From the NCBI RefSeq assembly GCF_014126615.1, contig NZ_CP059896.1, positions 754,501 through 818,500 of the forward strand: a DNA stretch of 64,000 nt. The letters run 5' to 3'. The notes under the pieces were generated by a model. It was not told the origin of the DNA, did not search any database, and saw only the letters and a list, made by a program, of their open reading frames with translations. Shown here one piece after another: positions 19,408-28,564 of this stretch (its first letter is position 1; each line of letters opens with the position of its first letter). The translations under genes were made by a program, and so were the position numbers. The DNA is from Ciceribacter thiooxidans. Lineage in GTDB: Bacteria > Pseudomonadota > Alphaproteobacteria > Rhizobiales > Rhizobiaceae.

Positions 19408-19758
19408 ATGAAGTCGCGTGAGAGCCTATTGCGCCTGAAGGAATTTCAGGTCGCCGAGAAGCGTCGGCAATTGCAACAACTGCAGACTATGATGTCCGAA
19501 TTCGATCGCATGGCGAAAGAACTCGAGAACCAGATCATTCTCGAGGAGAAGAAGTCCGGCATTTCCGATCCGAACCATTTCGCCTATCCGACCTTTGCCA
19601 AGGCGGCGCGCCAGCGTGCGGACAATCTCCAGATCTCGATCCGGGAACTGAAGGTTCAGCAGGACGCAGCCGAACTGGCGCTGGAAGAGGCGGAGGCCGA
19701 AATGGCGAAGGCCGCCGCGCTCGGGGAGCGCGACAGCCAGATGCGCGCCCGCGCATAG
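19408..19758 (+). CDS. fliJ: FliJ-like flagellar export protein
   Basis: This is a 116-residue, almost entirely helical protein with two long coiled-coil segments (residues 5-50 and 75-112). It begins MKSRESLLRLKEFQVAEKRR, which is typical of FliJ, a cytoplasmic part of the flagellar type III export apparatus that links the ATPase to the export gate. GGGAG lies eight bases before the ATG. The position next to ctrA is conserved in rhizobia as I recall. Sequence identity in this family is low, so the name depends on length, helicity and context. Confidence 0.7.
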   Translation: MKSRESLLRLKEFQVAEKRRQLQQLQTMMSEFDRMAKELENQIILEEKKSGISDPNHFAYPTFAKAARQRADNLQISIRELKVQQDAAELALEEAEAEMAKAAALGERDSQMRARA

Positions 19759-19793
19759 GCGGACGCACCTCAAGGGCGTCCAGAACGAATTGC

Positions 19794-19828
19794 AAAATGC
19801 CGCGACCAGAAGTCGCGGCATTTTCGTT
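19794..19828 (+). terminator. Intrinsic terminator after the fliJ-like gene
   Basis: A perfect 12-bp stem AAAATGCCGCGA / TCGCGGCATTTT with a seven-base loop is followed by CGTTTT. It lies 35 bases after the stop and may also act on the convergent acetyltransferase gene. Confidence 0.85.
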
Positions 19829-19867
19829 TTCAGGTGGAGATATCGGCGGGAACGGTCCGTCGGCCGG

Positions 19868-20149
19868 TCAGAACTGAATGACGTCGTTCCATTCGGGATG
19901 GCGATTTGCCTGCGCCCGGAAGAAGGGGCAGAGCGGGATGATCTTCCAGCCGCCGGCGCGGGCCTGCTCGACGACATGAACGGCAAGTGCCTGGCCGACA
20001 CCCTTGCCGCGAAGAGCGTCGGCGACCTCGGTATGATCGACGATGATGAGGCGAGGGGAGGTACGCGAATAGGTCATGACGGCATCGGCGCCGTTCAGCG
20101 TCGCGCGGTAGCGTCCGCCCGATCCCGTCTCGTCGTGGCTGAAATCCAT
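19868..20149 (-). CDS. Small GNAT-fold N-acetyltransferase (YjdJ type)
   Basis: This 93-residue protein is a minimal GNAT domain. TSPRLIIVDHTEVADALRGK leads into the acetyl-CoA pyrophosphate-binding loop RGKGVGQALA, and the C-terminal part reads WKIIPLCPFFRA, typical of the short YjdJ/GTLF type. The start at 20149 has GGAG seven bases upstream. The substrate is unknown. It lies between fliJ and sciP and may share the sciP transcript. Confidence 0.8.
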   Translation of the reverse strand: MDFSHDETGSGGRYRATLNGADAVMTYSRTSPRLIIVDHTEVADALRGKGVGQALAVHVVEQARAGGWKIIPLCPFFRAQANRHPEWNDVIQF

Positions 20150-20315
20150 CTTCCTGCTCCTCGTTGGGGACAATGTTGCGGCGGTGGGCGCCGGTTAGTC
20201 GACCGGCGGACCGCGCTTCAATATGGGAGGCGGATTGCAAAACGAAAAGGCGCTCGATGTATTCGAACGCCGGATCGTGGGAGATAGGCTTCAGCCCGCA
20301 GGCCGCCAATACGGT

Positions 20316-20591
20316 TCAGTGGCGGTACTGCTGGATACGGGTGGTGCGAAGGCCCGGCAGGCCGTGGTCGTTGATCGAAGACTGCCAGGAAAGGAACTCC
20401 TCGACCGTCAGCGTATAGCGCTCGCAGGCTTCCTCGAGGCTCAGCAGGCCGCCGCGCACCGCGGCGACGACTTCCGCCTTCCGCCGTATGACCCAGCGGC
20501 GCGTATTGGCCGGGGGCAGATCGGCGATGGTCAGTGGACTGCCATCGGGGCCGATGACGTATTTTACTCGCGGGCGGATCATATCGGTCAT
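20316..20591 (-). CDS. sciP: SciP, CtrA-inhibitory DUF1153 DNA-binding protein
   Basis: SciP is a small helix-turn-helix protein that binds CtrA and blocks its activation of target promoters in swarmer cells. The 91-residue sequence is near-diagnostic: RPRVKYVIGPDGSPLTIADL, followed by RRWVIRRKAEVVAAVRGG, the EEACERYTLTVEEF helix-turn-helix and the GLRTTRIQQYR end. A CtrA-like box lies 54 bases upstream, in line with direct CtrA control of sciP in Caulobacter. The gene is a few hundred bases from ctrA. Confidence 0.95.
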   Translation of the reverse strand: MTDMIRPRVKYVIGPDGSPLTIADLPPANTRRWVIRRKAEVVAAVRGGLLSLEEACERYTLTVEEFLSWQSSINDHGLPGLRTTRIQQYRH

Positions 20592-20644
20592 TGGACTCTC
20601 TACACATACTCAAGACCACACGAGCGCATGCTAGCCGGGCATCT

Positions 20645-20659
20645 TTAAAAATTGCCTAA
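20645..20659. promoter_or_regulatory. Predicted CtrA-binding box upstream of sciP
   Basis: TTAA-N7-CTAA matches the CtrA consensus with one mismatch. It is centred about 60 bases upstream of the sciP ATG. The rest of the 396-base gap (20592-20987) between sciP and the LuxR-type gene is locally AT-rich near 20640-20800 and holds no gene I can support. Confidence 0.5.
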
Positions 20660-20987
20660 GCAGGCAGTTACGATTTGATAAGAATTCTATCATTTTACCG
20701 GCTGTGGTATCCGCTGGGCGATTCTGCGGCTGCCGCTACGTAAATTTGAGCGGAATGCATAGGAGTCATTCCTAAAGAACAGTATTCGTTCTCGTTAAAC
20801 GATGTATAAGGCCCGCAAACAACGCGGACGGAAGTGCATTTTCTTCGCCGCGAGGCCTTCGTTTCGACGAGCGCACCCTCCTCCGCCCATAAAGACGGAT
20901 CGTTCTTGCGTCTCGGCCGCGCTGGCCAACAGCATTTCGTCATCGACAGCCATTTTCAGGAAATGCCCGCGAGGGCATGAGGACATC

Positions 20988-21692
20988 ATGTTGACAGGCC
21001 GCAATCACGCATACCGTATGTCGGACGACGCGCCGGTCGAGGAGCAGCTTTCCTGCGAGCAGAAGCTTTCCGGCTTGTTGCGGCGCTTCGGACTGGATTT
21101 CTATCTCGTTGCAGCCTTCCCCGCGTCGCAAGCCACGGCTTTCGCCGACAGTCTCGTCGCCTCGAACTGGCCCTCCGGCCTCATCAAGGCGTATGACCGG
21201 AGCGGATGCTATAAAGAGAGTGCGCTCGTGCGCCAGCTCCGTGACACGCTGCAGCCGCTGTCCTTTTCGGAGTGGCCGTTTCTCGACGGGCGCCTGCAAG
21301 GAAACGCGGCGCCGATCGATGTTTCCGGCGGCTTTGAAAGGACGCTCGCCTTCGCCATCCAGGATCAGGACCGCCAGCGTCTGATCTTTGCCTTCTCCGG
21401 ACGACGGAGGCCGCTCGGCGAGGACGAGGTCGCGATGCTCTATCTCTCCTGTCTTGCTCTCGTCGACGACGGCCTCGGTCCCTCTCGCCCGTCGCCGGCG
21501 GAACCGCTGAGCGGTCGCGAACTCGATTGCCTCAGGTGGTCGGCTGAGGGCAAGAGCAGCGATGAGATCGCGATCATCCTCGACATTTCCTCCCATACGG
21601 TCGTCAGCTATCTGAAGAATGCGCTGCGCAAGCTCGGCGCGGTCAATCGCATGCAGGCGATCGCCCGCGCCTGCCGGCTCGGACTGATCTAG
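20988..21692 (+). CDS. LuxR-type transcriptional regulator with degenerate autoinducer domain
   Basis: This is a 234-residue regulator. Residues 20-150 resemble the LuxR autoinducer-binding fold (NWPSGLIKAYDRSGCYKES, then LSFSEWPF). The usual ligand-contacting Trp and Asp in the YPxxW...Y...DP pattern look replaced. Residues 165-232 form a LuxR helix-turn-helix (PLSGRELDCLRWSAEGKSSD, then HTVVSYLKNALRKLGAVNR). No luxI-type synthase is in the window. The start at 20988 has GAGG upstream; a longer in-frame start exists but adds low-complexity sequence. It is divergent from sciP, so a motility or cell-cycle role is possible. Confidence 0.8.
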   Translation: MLTGRNHAYRMSDDAPVEEQLSCEQKLSGLLRRFGLDFYLVAAFPASQATAFADSLVASNWPSGLIKAYDRSGCYKESALVRQLRDTLQPLSFSEWPFLDGRLQGNAAPIDVSGGFERTLAFAIQDQDRQRLIFAFSGRRRPLGEDEVAMLYLSCLALVDDGLGPSRPSPAEPLSGRELDCLRWSAEGKSSDEIAIILDISSHTVVSYLKNALRKLGAVNRMQAIARACRLGLI

Positions 21693-21710
21693 GCCGATCG
21701 AGCCTAGATC
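21686..21710. terminator. Palindrome spanning two convergent stop codons
   Basis: A perfect 9-bp stem GATCTAGGC / GCCTAGATC has a seven-base loop and covers the stop codons of both convergent genes. There is no T run, so its role as a terminator is a guess. Confidence 0.4.
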
Positions 21711-22741
21711 ATCGCCGCCGAAAGCTCGGTCCGGCCGTAGCCGAACTGAAGCTCGGCGCTGCCTCCGTGCCGGAAGGAAAGCTCGTCTCCCGCCGAGAGC
21801 CAGGTCACAACCATGGCCGACTGAAACGTCCCGGACGATAGGGCAGGGCCGTGGATCGTGCTGATGCCGGTCGTTCCGTTGACGGTGAGCGCGATCTCAT
21901 GCCCGGAAGAGGACAAGAGAGCGGCGCCGATGCTCACCTGATAGATGCCGGTCGCCGGAACCGTCAGCGCGTGACCGTATCCCGAGCCGAGAGCCGGTCC
22001 GAGCGCAAACCCGCCTTGGGCGACATGAAGGTCATCGAAGCCCGTATCGCTGCCGTCGACCGGTGTGAACGTCGAGGTGGCGAGCGAGGCGCGCACGGCC
22101 GGACGTCCGGCCATCTCGACAACACCGGCGGGCGAGATCGCCAGCGCAGTCGTCCAGGTGCCGCCGTCGGGACTGACCTTGATCGCGAAAGCGTCGGAGC
22201 CTGCAAGCCCCATCTCAGCGCGGCCCTGCCAGCCGGACTGGAAGAGCAGGGATGCGGTGTCGGCGGCGGCGGCCTTGTTGATCTTCACCTGATGGCCGTG
22301 GCCGGCATGGCTGAAGAGGCTGGCATCGGCCGCGACGGCGAGCCGGTTGTAGCCATCGGCGGCGGTATTGACGCCGAGCGTCTCGACTGCGGCATCCGCC
22401 GGCAAGGGCAGGTCGTGCCATGCACCCTCGGAGAAGACGACCAGTCGCCCACGCTGAAGGTCGAAGGCGCGCCAGCCCGGGCGGGGTGCGATGAAGATCC
22501 AGCTGCCGTCCTGGCGAAAGGCGAGGCGGCCCTCCCTGCCGCTCCAGTCGCCGGTCGCCGGTGCGGTCGTCCAGTAACACGCCCCTTCATCGGCATTCGC
22601 CGGCGGCAAGGTCAGGGTGTCGACGATCACCAGCTGGACGAGGGCGTCGAGGCGCTGCAGGCCCTCGTTATGGGTGACATGCTTCTGCGCCTGAGCGGCG
22701 AGGAGGTAGGGCAGGGCGAGATTGGCTGTGGCATCGGTCAT
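21704..22741 (-). CDS. DUF2793 phage-tail-like protein
   Basis: This is a 345-residue protein with an N-terminal DUF2793 domain (LPYLLAAQAQKHVTHNEGLQ, then YWTTAPATGDWSGREGRLAF). The C-terminal part is beta-rich, with alternating Gly/Ser/Thr and a SIGAALLSSSGHEIALTVNG stretch that resembles C1q/TNF-like or tail-fibre head domains. DUF2793 proteins occur in phages and gene-transfer-agent-like elements of alphaproteobacteria. No other phage gene is nearby, so it is an orphan. GGAG lies about ten bases before the ATG. Confidence 0.75.
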   Translation of the reverse strand: MTDATANLALPYLLAAQAQKHVTHNEGLQRLDALVQLVIVDTLTLPPANADEGACYWTTAPATGDWSGREGRLAFRQDGSWIFIAPRPGWRAFDLQRGRLVVFSEGAWHDLPLPADAAVETLGVNTAADGYNRLAVAADASLFSHAGHGHQVKINKAAAADTASLLFQSGWQGRAEMGLAGSDAFAIKVSPDGGTWTTALAISPAGVVEMAGRPAVRASLATSTFTPVDGSDTGFDDLHVAQGGFALGPALGSGYGHALTVPATGIYQVSIGAALLSSSGHEIALTVNGTTGISTIHGPALSSGTFQSAMVVTWLSAGDELSFRHGGSAELQFGYGRTELSAAMI

Positions 22742-22908
22742 GGTCGTGCTTCTCCGGTTGATGCGCCGTCCGGTGCCGGTCGATGCCGGCACAGGTCGCG
22801 GCGCAGGTTCGGAGAATTTTCTCACAGCTCAGGGGACGGTGAACGAAAACGGGATCTCTTCATTGAAAGGAAAGCGTTTTTTCGCCCGTTGCCGCGGAGA
22901 CGCCTGCC

Positions 22909-23700
22909 TCAGACCGGCTGACGCCTGCCCCAGGCGATGAAGGAGGGATTGGCGAAGTCGCTGTCTCCGGCCTGCCGGATCTTGCCGTAAAGGAGCGGCA
23001 TGCCCTCGAGGTCGAGTGTGGCCCCGCCTGCCGCCCTCAGCACTGCGTCGCCTGCGGCGGTGTCCCATTCCATCGTCCGGCCGAAGCGTGGGTAGACGTC
23101 GGCAATTCCCTCCGCCAGCAGGCAGAATTTGAGCGACGATCCGACGGATGTCCGTGACGAAACGCGCTGCCGGTCGAGGAATGCCTCGGTCTCGGGCGTG
23201 CTGTGCGAGCGGCTGGCGACGGCGACCATTTCTTCGGCGACCGGGCGGGCGTGAATGGTCTTGCGGGCGGAGATGGTGAAATCCGGCGCGATCAGGAGCT
23301 TTTCCGCACCCACAGAGGAGCCGCTGTAGGCGACACCCTTGGCCGGGGCGTAGACCACGCCGGCGACCGGTGCGCGATTGACGATGAGAGCGATGTTGAC
23401 GGTGAAGTCTTCGCGGCGGTTGACGAACTCCTTCGTTCCGTCGAGAGGATCGACAAGAATGAATGTCTTGTCGGCGATCTCCGGCACCTTTCCTGCGGCG
23501 ACGGATTCCTCGGCGACGATCGGAATGGCCGGAAAGGCTTCGCCGAGGATTGCGAGTATGATCCGCTCGGCGCGCTCGTCGGCTTCGGTCACCGGGGAGG
23601 CGTCGTCCTTCAGACGGACAGTCGCCCCGGCGTCGAAGACGTCCATGATCTCTCGCCCGGCATCGAGCGCCGCCTTCTCGAAGGTGTCCAGTACTTGCAT
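22909..23700 (-). CDS. cysQ: 3'(2'),5'-bisphosphate nucleotidase
   Basis: CysQ removes the 3'-phosphate of PAP/PAPS during sulfate assimilation and belongs to the inositol monophosphatase fold. The 263-residue protein carries the metal-binding motif LVDPLDGTKEFVNRREDFTV near residue 80. The C-terminal motif is MEWDTAAGDAVLRAAGG, with its conserved Asp near residue 210. Length and motifs are normal. It is divergent from the liv operon and not clustered with other sulfur genes here. Confidence 0.92.
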   Translation of the reverse strand: MQVLDTFEKAALDAGREIMDVFDAGATVRLKDDASPVTEADERAERIILAILGEAFPAIPIVAEESVAAGKVPEIADKTFILVDPLDGTKEFVNRREDFTVNIALIVNRAPVAGVVYAPAKGVAYSGSSVGAEKLLIAPDFTISARKTIHARPVAEEMVAVASRSHSTPETEAFLDRQRVSSRTSVGSSLKFCLLAEGIADVYPRFGRTMEWDTAAGDAVLRAAGGATLDLEGMPLLYGKIRQAGDSDFANPSFIAWGRRQPV

Positions 23701-24145
23701 TCCGCGTCCTCCTTCTTTGCCGCGCTCAGGGACAGGCGATCACCAGAATATGGCTGGCCGTCACCGTTAAGCTATGGCAGGATTGATGAAAAGCCGGCGC
23801 GTGTTTTCGGCCGCCGTTTTCATCGGGGACGGTGGTGCTGCCCGTCGGTCGGCTGCCGCGAACGGCCGTCGCCGCCGCGACGGGAGGTCCGCATGGCGAT
23901 CCGTCCTCTCCGGCAATTCGGTGGGATTCCCGGCTATGACTATTTCCGAAGCAATTTACGTCGCTTTTTTGGGTGTTTTGCCGCGGAAATCGCCAAATCT
24001 GTGGGGGAAACCAACAAAATGTGCGTGTGGAAGCTTTTGCGCTTCACATTTTCACCGAAAACGCTATCAAATCCCGAACGCCAAAAAACCCGGAACGGGG
24101 AAACTAAAAAGGGACGCGTTGACGACCGCGTCTGGGGGATAACAT
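23701..24145. other. Long upstream region of the liv operon, no gene seen
   Basis: These 445 bases separate divergent cysQ and livH. Short open frames exist but none has a convincing ribosome site or composition. The 180 bases next to livH are AT-richer and include small hairpins, for example GTGGAAGC...GCTTCAC near 24027-24048 and GACGCG...CGCGTC near 24113-24132. The operon promoter and any leader control are expected here, but I could not assign them. Confidence 0.5.
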
Positions 24146-25048
<903 letters not shown>

Positions 25049-25052
25049 TCCG

Positions 25053-26444
25053 ATGGCGAATACTGCAACCGTGCAAAACAACGCCCAGTCGGGTCATCTC
25101 GTGAAGGCCTTCAGGGAAGGCATCTTCGCCGGCGTGATCGCGCTCGGCATGTTCATCCTCTACATCGGCATCAAGACCGACCAGGACATCTCCAATACAC
25201 TGATCTGGTACCCGCGCTGGGGACTTCTTGCCACGTTCGTGGCGATCGCCGCAGTCGGCCGTTTCGTGATCGTCGGCTTCCTGTCGCCCTGGCTCGCCGA
25301 GCGCAAGGCGAGCCGTGCCCAGGTGCCGGTCCACGAGATCGAGGCAAAGGAGAGCTTCTTCCACAAGCACTTCCTCAAGATCGCCCTGCTCGCGCTGGTT
25401 CTTTACCCGCCGGTCATCCTCTCGATCTACGGCATCCAGGGTTCGCTGAAGTTCGTCGACAACTTCGGCATCCAGATCCTCATCTATGTGATGCTCGCCT
25501 GGGGCCTCAATATCGTGGTGGGTCTCGCCGGTCTGCTCGACCTCGGCTATGTCGCCTTCTACGCGGTCGGCGCCTATTCCTACGCGCTGCTGTCGCAGCA
25601 GTTCGGGCTCTCCTTTTGGGTCCTTCTGCCGATCTCGGGCATCCTCGCAGCCTTCTGGGGAATCATGCTCGGCTTCCCGGTCCTCAGGCTTCGCGGCGAC
25701 TACCTGGCGATCGTGACGCTCGCCTTCGGTGAAATCATCCGTCTGGTGCTGATCAACTGGACCGACGTCACCAGAGGCACGTTCGGCGTCTCGGGCATCC
25801 CGAAGGCAACACTGTTCGGCATCAAGTTCGACGCCTCGCCCGACGGCTTCGCCAAGCTCTTCGGCTTGCCGATGTCCTCGGCCTATTACAAGATCTTCCT
25901 CTTCTACCTGATCCTCGCGCTCTGCCTGCTGACGGCCTACGTGACCATCCGCCTGCGCCGCATGCCGATCGGTCGGGCCTGGGAAGCACTGCGCGAAGAC
26001 GAGACGGCCTGCCGTTCGCTCGGCATCAACACGGTGACGACCAAGCTGACCGCTTTCGCCATTGGTGCGATGTTCGGCGGCTTCGCCGGCTCCTTCTTCG
26101 CTGCCCGCCAGGGCTTCGTCTCGCCGGAATCCTTCGTGTTCCTGGAATCGGCGGTGATCCTGGCGATCGTCGTTCTCGGTGGCATGGGCTCGCTGACCGG
26201 CATCGCGGTCGCCGCGATCGTCATGGTCGGCGGTACCGAAATGCTGCGCGAGATGGAATTCCTGAAGCAGATCTTCGGGCCGGACTTCACGCCGGAGCTC
26301 TACCGCATGCTGCTCTTCGGCCTTGCGATGATCATCGTTATGCTCTTCAAGCCTCGCGGCTTCGTGGGCTCGCGTGAACCCACCGCCTTCCTCAAGGAGC
26401 GCAGGGCGGTATCCGGAAGCTTTACCAAGGAGGGTCACGGCTGA
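25053..26444 (+). CDS. livM: Branched-chain amino acid ABC transporter permease LivM
   Basis: LivM is the second permease of the importer. The 463-residue protein has an N-terminal extension with two or three helices, then the LivM core: [20 protein letters not shown], a [20 protein letters not shown] cytoplasmic loop that contacts the ATPases, and [15 protein letters not shown] near the end. It begins four bases after livH. Its stop overlaps the livG start, so translation is coupled. Confidence 0.95.
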   Translation: MANTATVQNNAQSGHLVKAFREGIFAGVIALGMFILYIGIKTDQDISNTLIWYPRWGLLATFVAIAAVGRFVIVGFLSPWLAERKASRAQVPVHEIEAKESFFHKHFLKIALLALVLYPPVILSIYGIQGSLKFVDNFGIQILIYVMLAWGLNIVVGLAGLLDLGYVAFYAVGAYSYALLSQQFGLSFWVLLPISGILAAFWGIMLGFPVLRLRGDYLAIVTLAFGEIIRLVLINWTDVTRGTFGVSGIPKATLFGIKFDASPDGFAKLFGLPMSSAYYKIFLFYLILALCLLTAYVTIRLRRMPIGRAWEALREDETACRSLGINTVTTKLTAFAIGAMFGGFAGSFFAARQGFVSPESFVFLESAVILAIVVLGGMGSLTGIAVAAIVMVGGTEMLREMEFLKQIFGPDFTPELYRMLLFGLAMIIVMLFKPRGFVGSREPTAFLKERRAVSGSFTKEGHG

Positions 26445-27319
26445 TGACCTCCGGAACCGAAAACATGACGACCGACAACATTCTGAGGGTGGAACATCTG
26501 TCGATGAAGTTCGGCGGACTGATGGCCATCAACGATCTCTCCTTCGACGTGCGGCGGGGCGACATCACCGCCCTCATTGGACCGAACGGCGCCGGCAAGA
26601 CGACCGTGTTCAACTGCATCACCGGCTTCTACAAGCCGACGATGGGGATGCTCACGCTCACCCAGCGTTCGGGCAAGCAGTATCTGCTCGAGCGGCTGCC
26701 GGACTTCGAGATCACCAAGCACGCCAAGGTGGCGCGTACCTTCCAGAACATCCGTCTCTTCTCGGGGCTGACGGTTCTTGAAAACCTGCTGGTCGCGCAG
26801 CACAACGCGCTCATGCGGGCGTCCGGCTACACCGTTCTCGGCCTACTCGGCCTGCCGGCCTACAAGCGGGCCGCCAAGGAGTCGATCGAAAAGGCGTCGC
26901 ACTGGCTGGAGAAGGCCGACCTCATCGATCGCGCCGACGATCCGGCGGGCGATCTGCCCTATGGCGCGCAGCGGCGTCTCGAGATCGCGCGGGCCATGTG
27001 CACCGGGCCGGAACTCCTCTGCCTCGACGAACCCGCAGCCGGCCTCAACCCGCGTGAGTCGGCGGCCCTCAACGCCCTTCTTCACAGCATCCGGGGCGAT
27101 ACCGGGACGTCGATCGTGCTGATCGAGCACGACATGTCGGTGGTCATGGAGATTTCCGACCACATCGTGGTGCTCGAATACGGTCAGAAGATCTCGGACG
27201 GCACGCCGGATCACGTGAAGAACGACCCGAAGGTCATCGCGGCCTATCTGGGTGTCGAGGATGAAGAATTGGATGAAGCGATTTCTGAGGTCGAAGCCGT
27301 ATCGGGAGGGCAGAACTGA
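26444..27319 (+). CDS. livG: Branched-chain amino acid ABC transporter ATPase LivG
   Basis: This is a 291-residue cytoplasmic ATPase with Walker A GPNGAGKTT (near residue 46), a Q-loop, the signature-like region PYGAQRRLEIARAM, and Walker B LLCLDEPAAGLNP. The LNPRES sequence after Walker B is typical of LivG. The ATG overlaps the livM stop. AAGGAGGGT upstream fits this start, though a second ATG seven codons in is possible. The short acidic C-terminal tail is ordinary for the family. Confidence 0.95.
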   Translation: MTSGTENMTTDNILRVEHLSMKFGGLMAINDLSFDVRRGDITALIGPNGAGKTTVFNCITGFYKPTMGMLTLTQRSGKQYLLERLPDFEITKHAKVARTFQNIRLFSGLTVLENLLVAQHNALMRASGYTVLGLLGLPAYKRAAKESIEKASHWLEKADLIDRADDPAGDLPYGAQRRLEIARAMCTGPELLCLDEPAAGLNPRESAALNALLHSIRGDTGTSIVLIEHDMSVVMEISDHIVVLEYGQKISDGTPDHVKNDPKVIAAYLGVEDEELDEAISEVEAVSGGQN

Positions 27320-28047
27320 TGTCCACTGAACCGCTTCTCAAGGTAAAAGACGTCGAGACCTATTACGGCAACATCCGTGCGCTCGGCGGGGTGAACGTCG
27401 AGGTTCATCAGGGTGAAATCGTGTCGCTGATCGGCGCCAACGGCGCCGGCAAGTCAACGCTGATGATGACGATCTGCGGCAGCCCGCAGGCCCGTTCCGG
27501 TCAGGTCGTCTTCGACGGCACGGACATCACGCGGATGCCGACGCACCTGATCGCGCGTCGCCGCATCGCCCAGTCGCCGGAAGGTCGCCGCATCTTCCCG
27601 CGCATGACGGTCTTCGAAAACCTGCAGATGGGCGCAGGGCTCGACAACCTCAAGTATTTCAACGAGGACGTCGACAAGATCTTCACGCTCTTCCCGCGCC
27701 TCAAGGAACGCCAGCATCAGCGCGGCGGCACACTTTCGGGCGGAGAGCAGCAAATGCTGTCGATCGGCCGCGCCCTGATGGCGCGTCCGAAGCTCCTCCT
27801 CCTCGACGAACCCTCGCTCGGTCTTGCCCCGCTGATCGTCAAGGGCATCTTCGAGGCGATCAAGAAGCTCAACAAGGAAGAGGGGCTTACCGTCTTCCTC
27901 GTCGAGCAGAATGCCTTCGCGGCGCTCAAGCTGTCGGACCGCGCCTATGTGATGGTCAACGGCCAGGTCACCATGAGCGGCACCGGCAAGGAACTCCTCG
28001 CGGACCCGCAGGTCCGTGCGGCCTACCTTGAAGGCGGCCATCACTGA
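27319..28047 (+). CDS. livF: Branched-chain amino acid ABC transporter ATPase LivF
   Basis: This is a 242-residue ATPase partner of LivG. It has Walker A GANGAGKST, signature LSGGEQQMLSIGRALM, and Walker B LLLLDEPSLGLAP, with SLGLAP being typical of LivF. The ATG overlaps the livG stop. All nucleotide-binding motifs are intact. Confidence 0.95.
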   Translation: MSTEPLLKVKDVETYYGNIRALGGVNVEVHQGEIVSLIGANGAGKSTLMMTICGSPQARSGQVVFDGTDITRMPTHLIARRRIAQSPEGRRIFPRMTVFENLQMGAGLDNLKYFNEDVDKIFTLFPRLKERQHQRGGTLSGGEQQMLSIGRALMARPKLLLLDEPSLGLAPLIVKGIFEAIKKLNKEEGLTVFLVEQNAFAALKLSDRAYVMVNGQVTMSGTGKELLADPQVRAAYLEGGHH

Positions 28048-28068
28048 TCGGGTTAGGGGGAATTTGAC

Positions 28069-28422
28069 ATGCAAGGATTGTTTTTCGAGACCGACACCGG
28101 CGTCCGCTACGTCCTGCGGTTCCTGGTGCTGCTGCTCGGTTTCTGGACCGCGTGGCGGACGGGCAAGGCTGTCGCCGAAGGCTGGCAGCACTATCCGACG
28201 GTGATCGTCTATACATTGCTGCTGGGCGTCGTGATGCGCTTTCTGCATTACGCGCTCTTTCAGGGGCCGTTCATCAGCCCCTTCTATTACGTAATCGACG
28301 TCGCTCTGCTGCTGGTCTTTGCGACGGCCGGATACCGGGTCCGGCGGACCCGTCAGATGGTTGATAACTATTACTGGCTTTACGAGAAGACCTCGGCCTT
28401 CTCGTGGAAGAAGAAAGATTGA
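28069..28422 (+). CDS. Small membrane protein, DUF6867-like, in liv operon
   Basis: This is a 117-residue protein with three probable transmembrane helices (about residues 13-33, 45-65 and 71-90) and a basic, aromatic C-terminal tail (NYYWLYEKTSAFSWKKKD). It lies 21 bases after livF and before the substrate-binding gene. It matches a small uncharacterised family found in rhizobial liv operons. A role as an accessory subunit of the transporter is inference from position only. Confidence 0.7.
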   Translation: MQGLFFETDTGVRYVLRFLVLLLGFWTAWRTGKAVAEGWQHYPTVIVYTLLLGVVMRFLHYALFQGPFISPFYYVIDVALLLVFATAGYRVRRTRQMVDNYYWLYEKTSAFSWKKKD

Positions 28423-28564
28423 CAGCCACGTTTTTCTTGTCACAGATTGCGACAAGAAGGGCCTGGCTTTCAATACAGAGTGGAACAGATTTCCGGCGCA
28501 GTGATGGTGGGTATTGCGTACGGTTTCAGAAACCTAACCTGCCTAAAAAATTGGGAGTAACAAT

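Noticed and set aside
23774..24142. 122-codon frame in front of livH
   Set aside because: No good start signal, irregular composition, and it lies in the AT-richer leader region of the liv operon.
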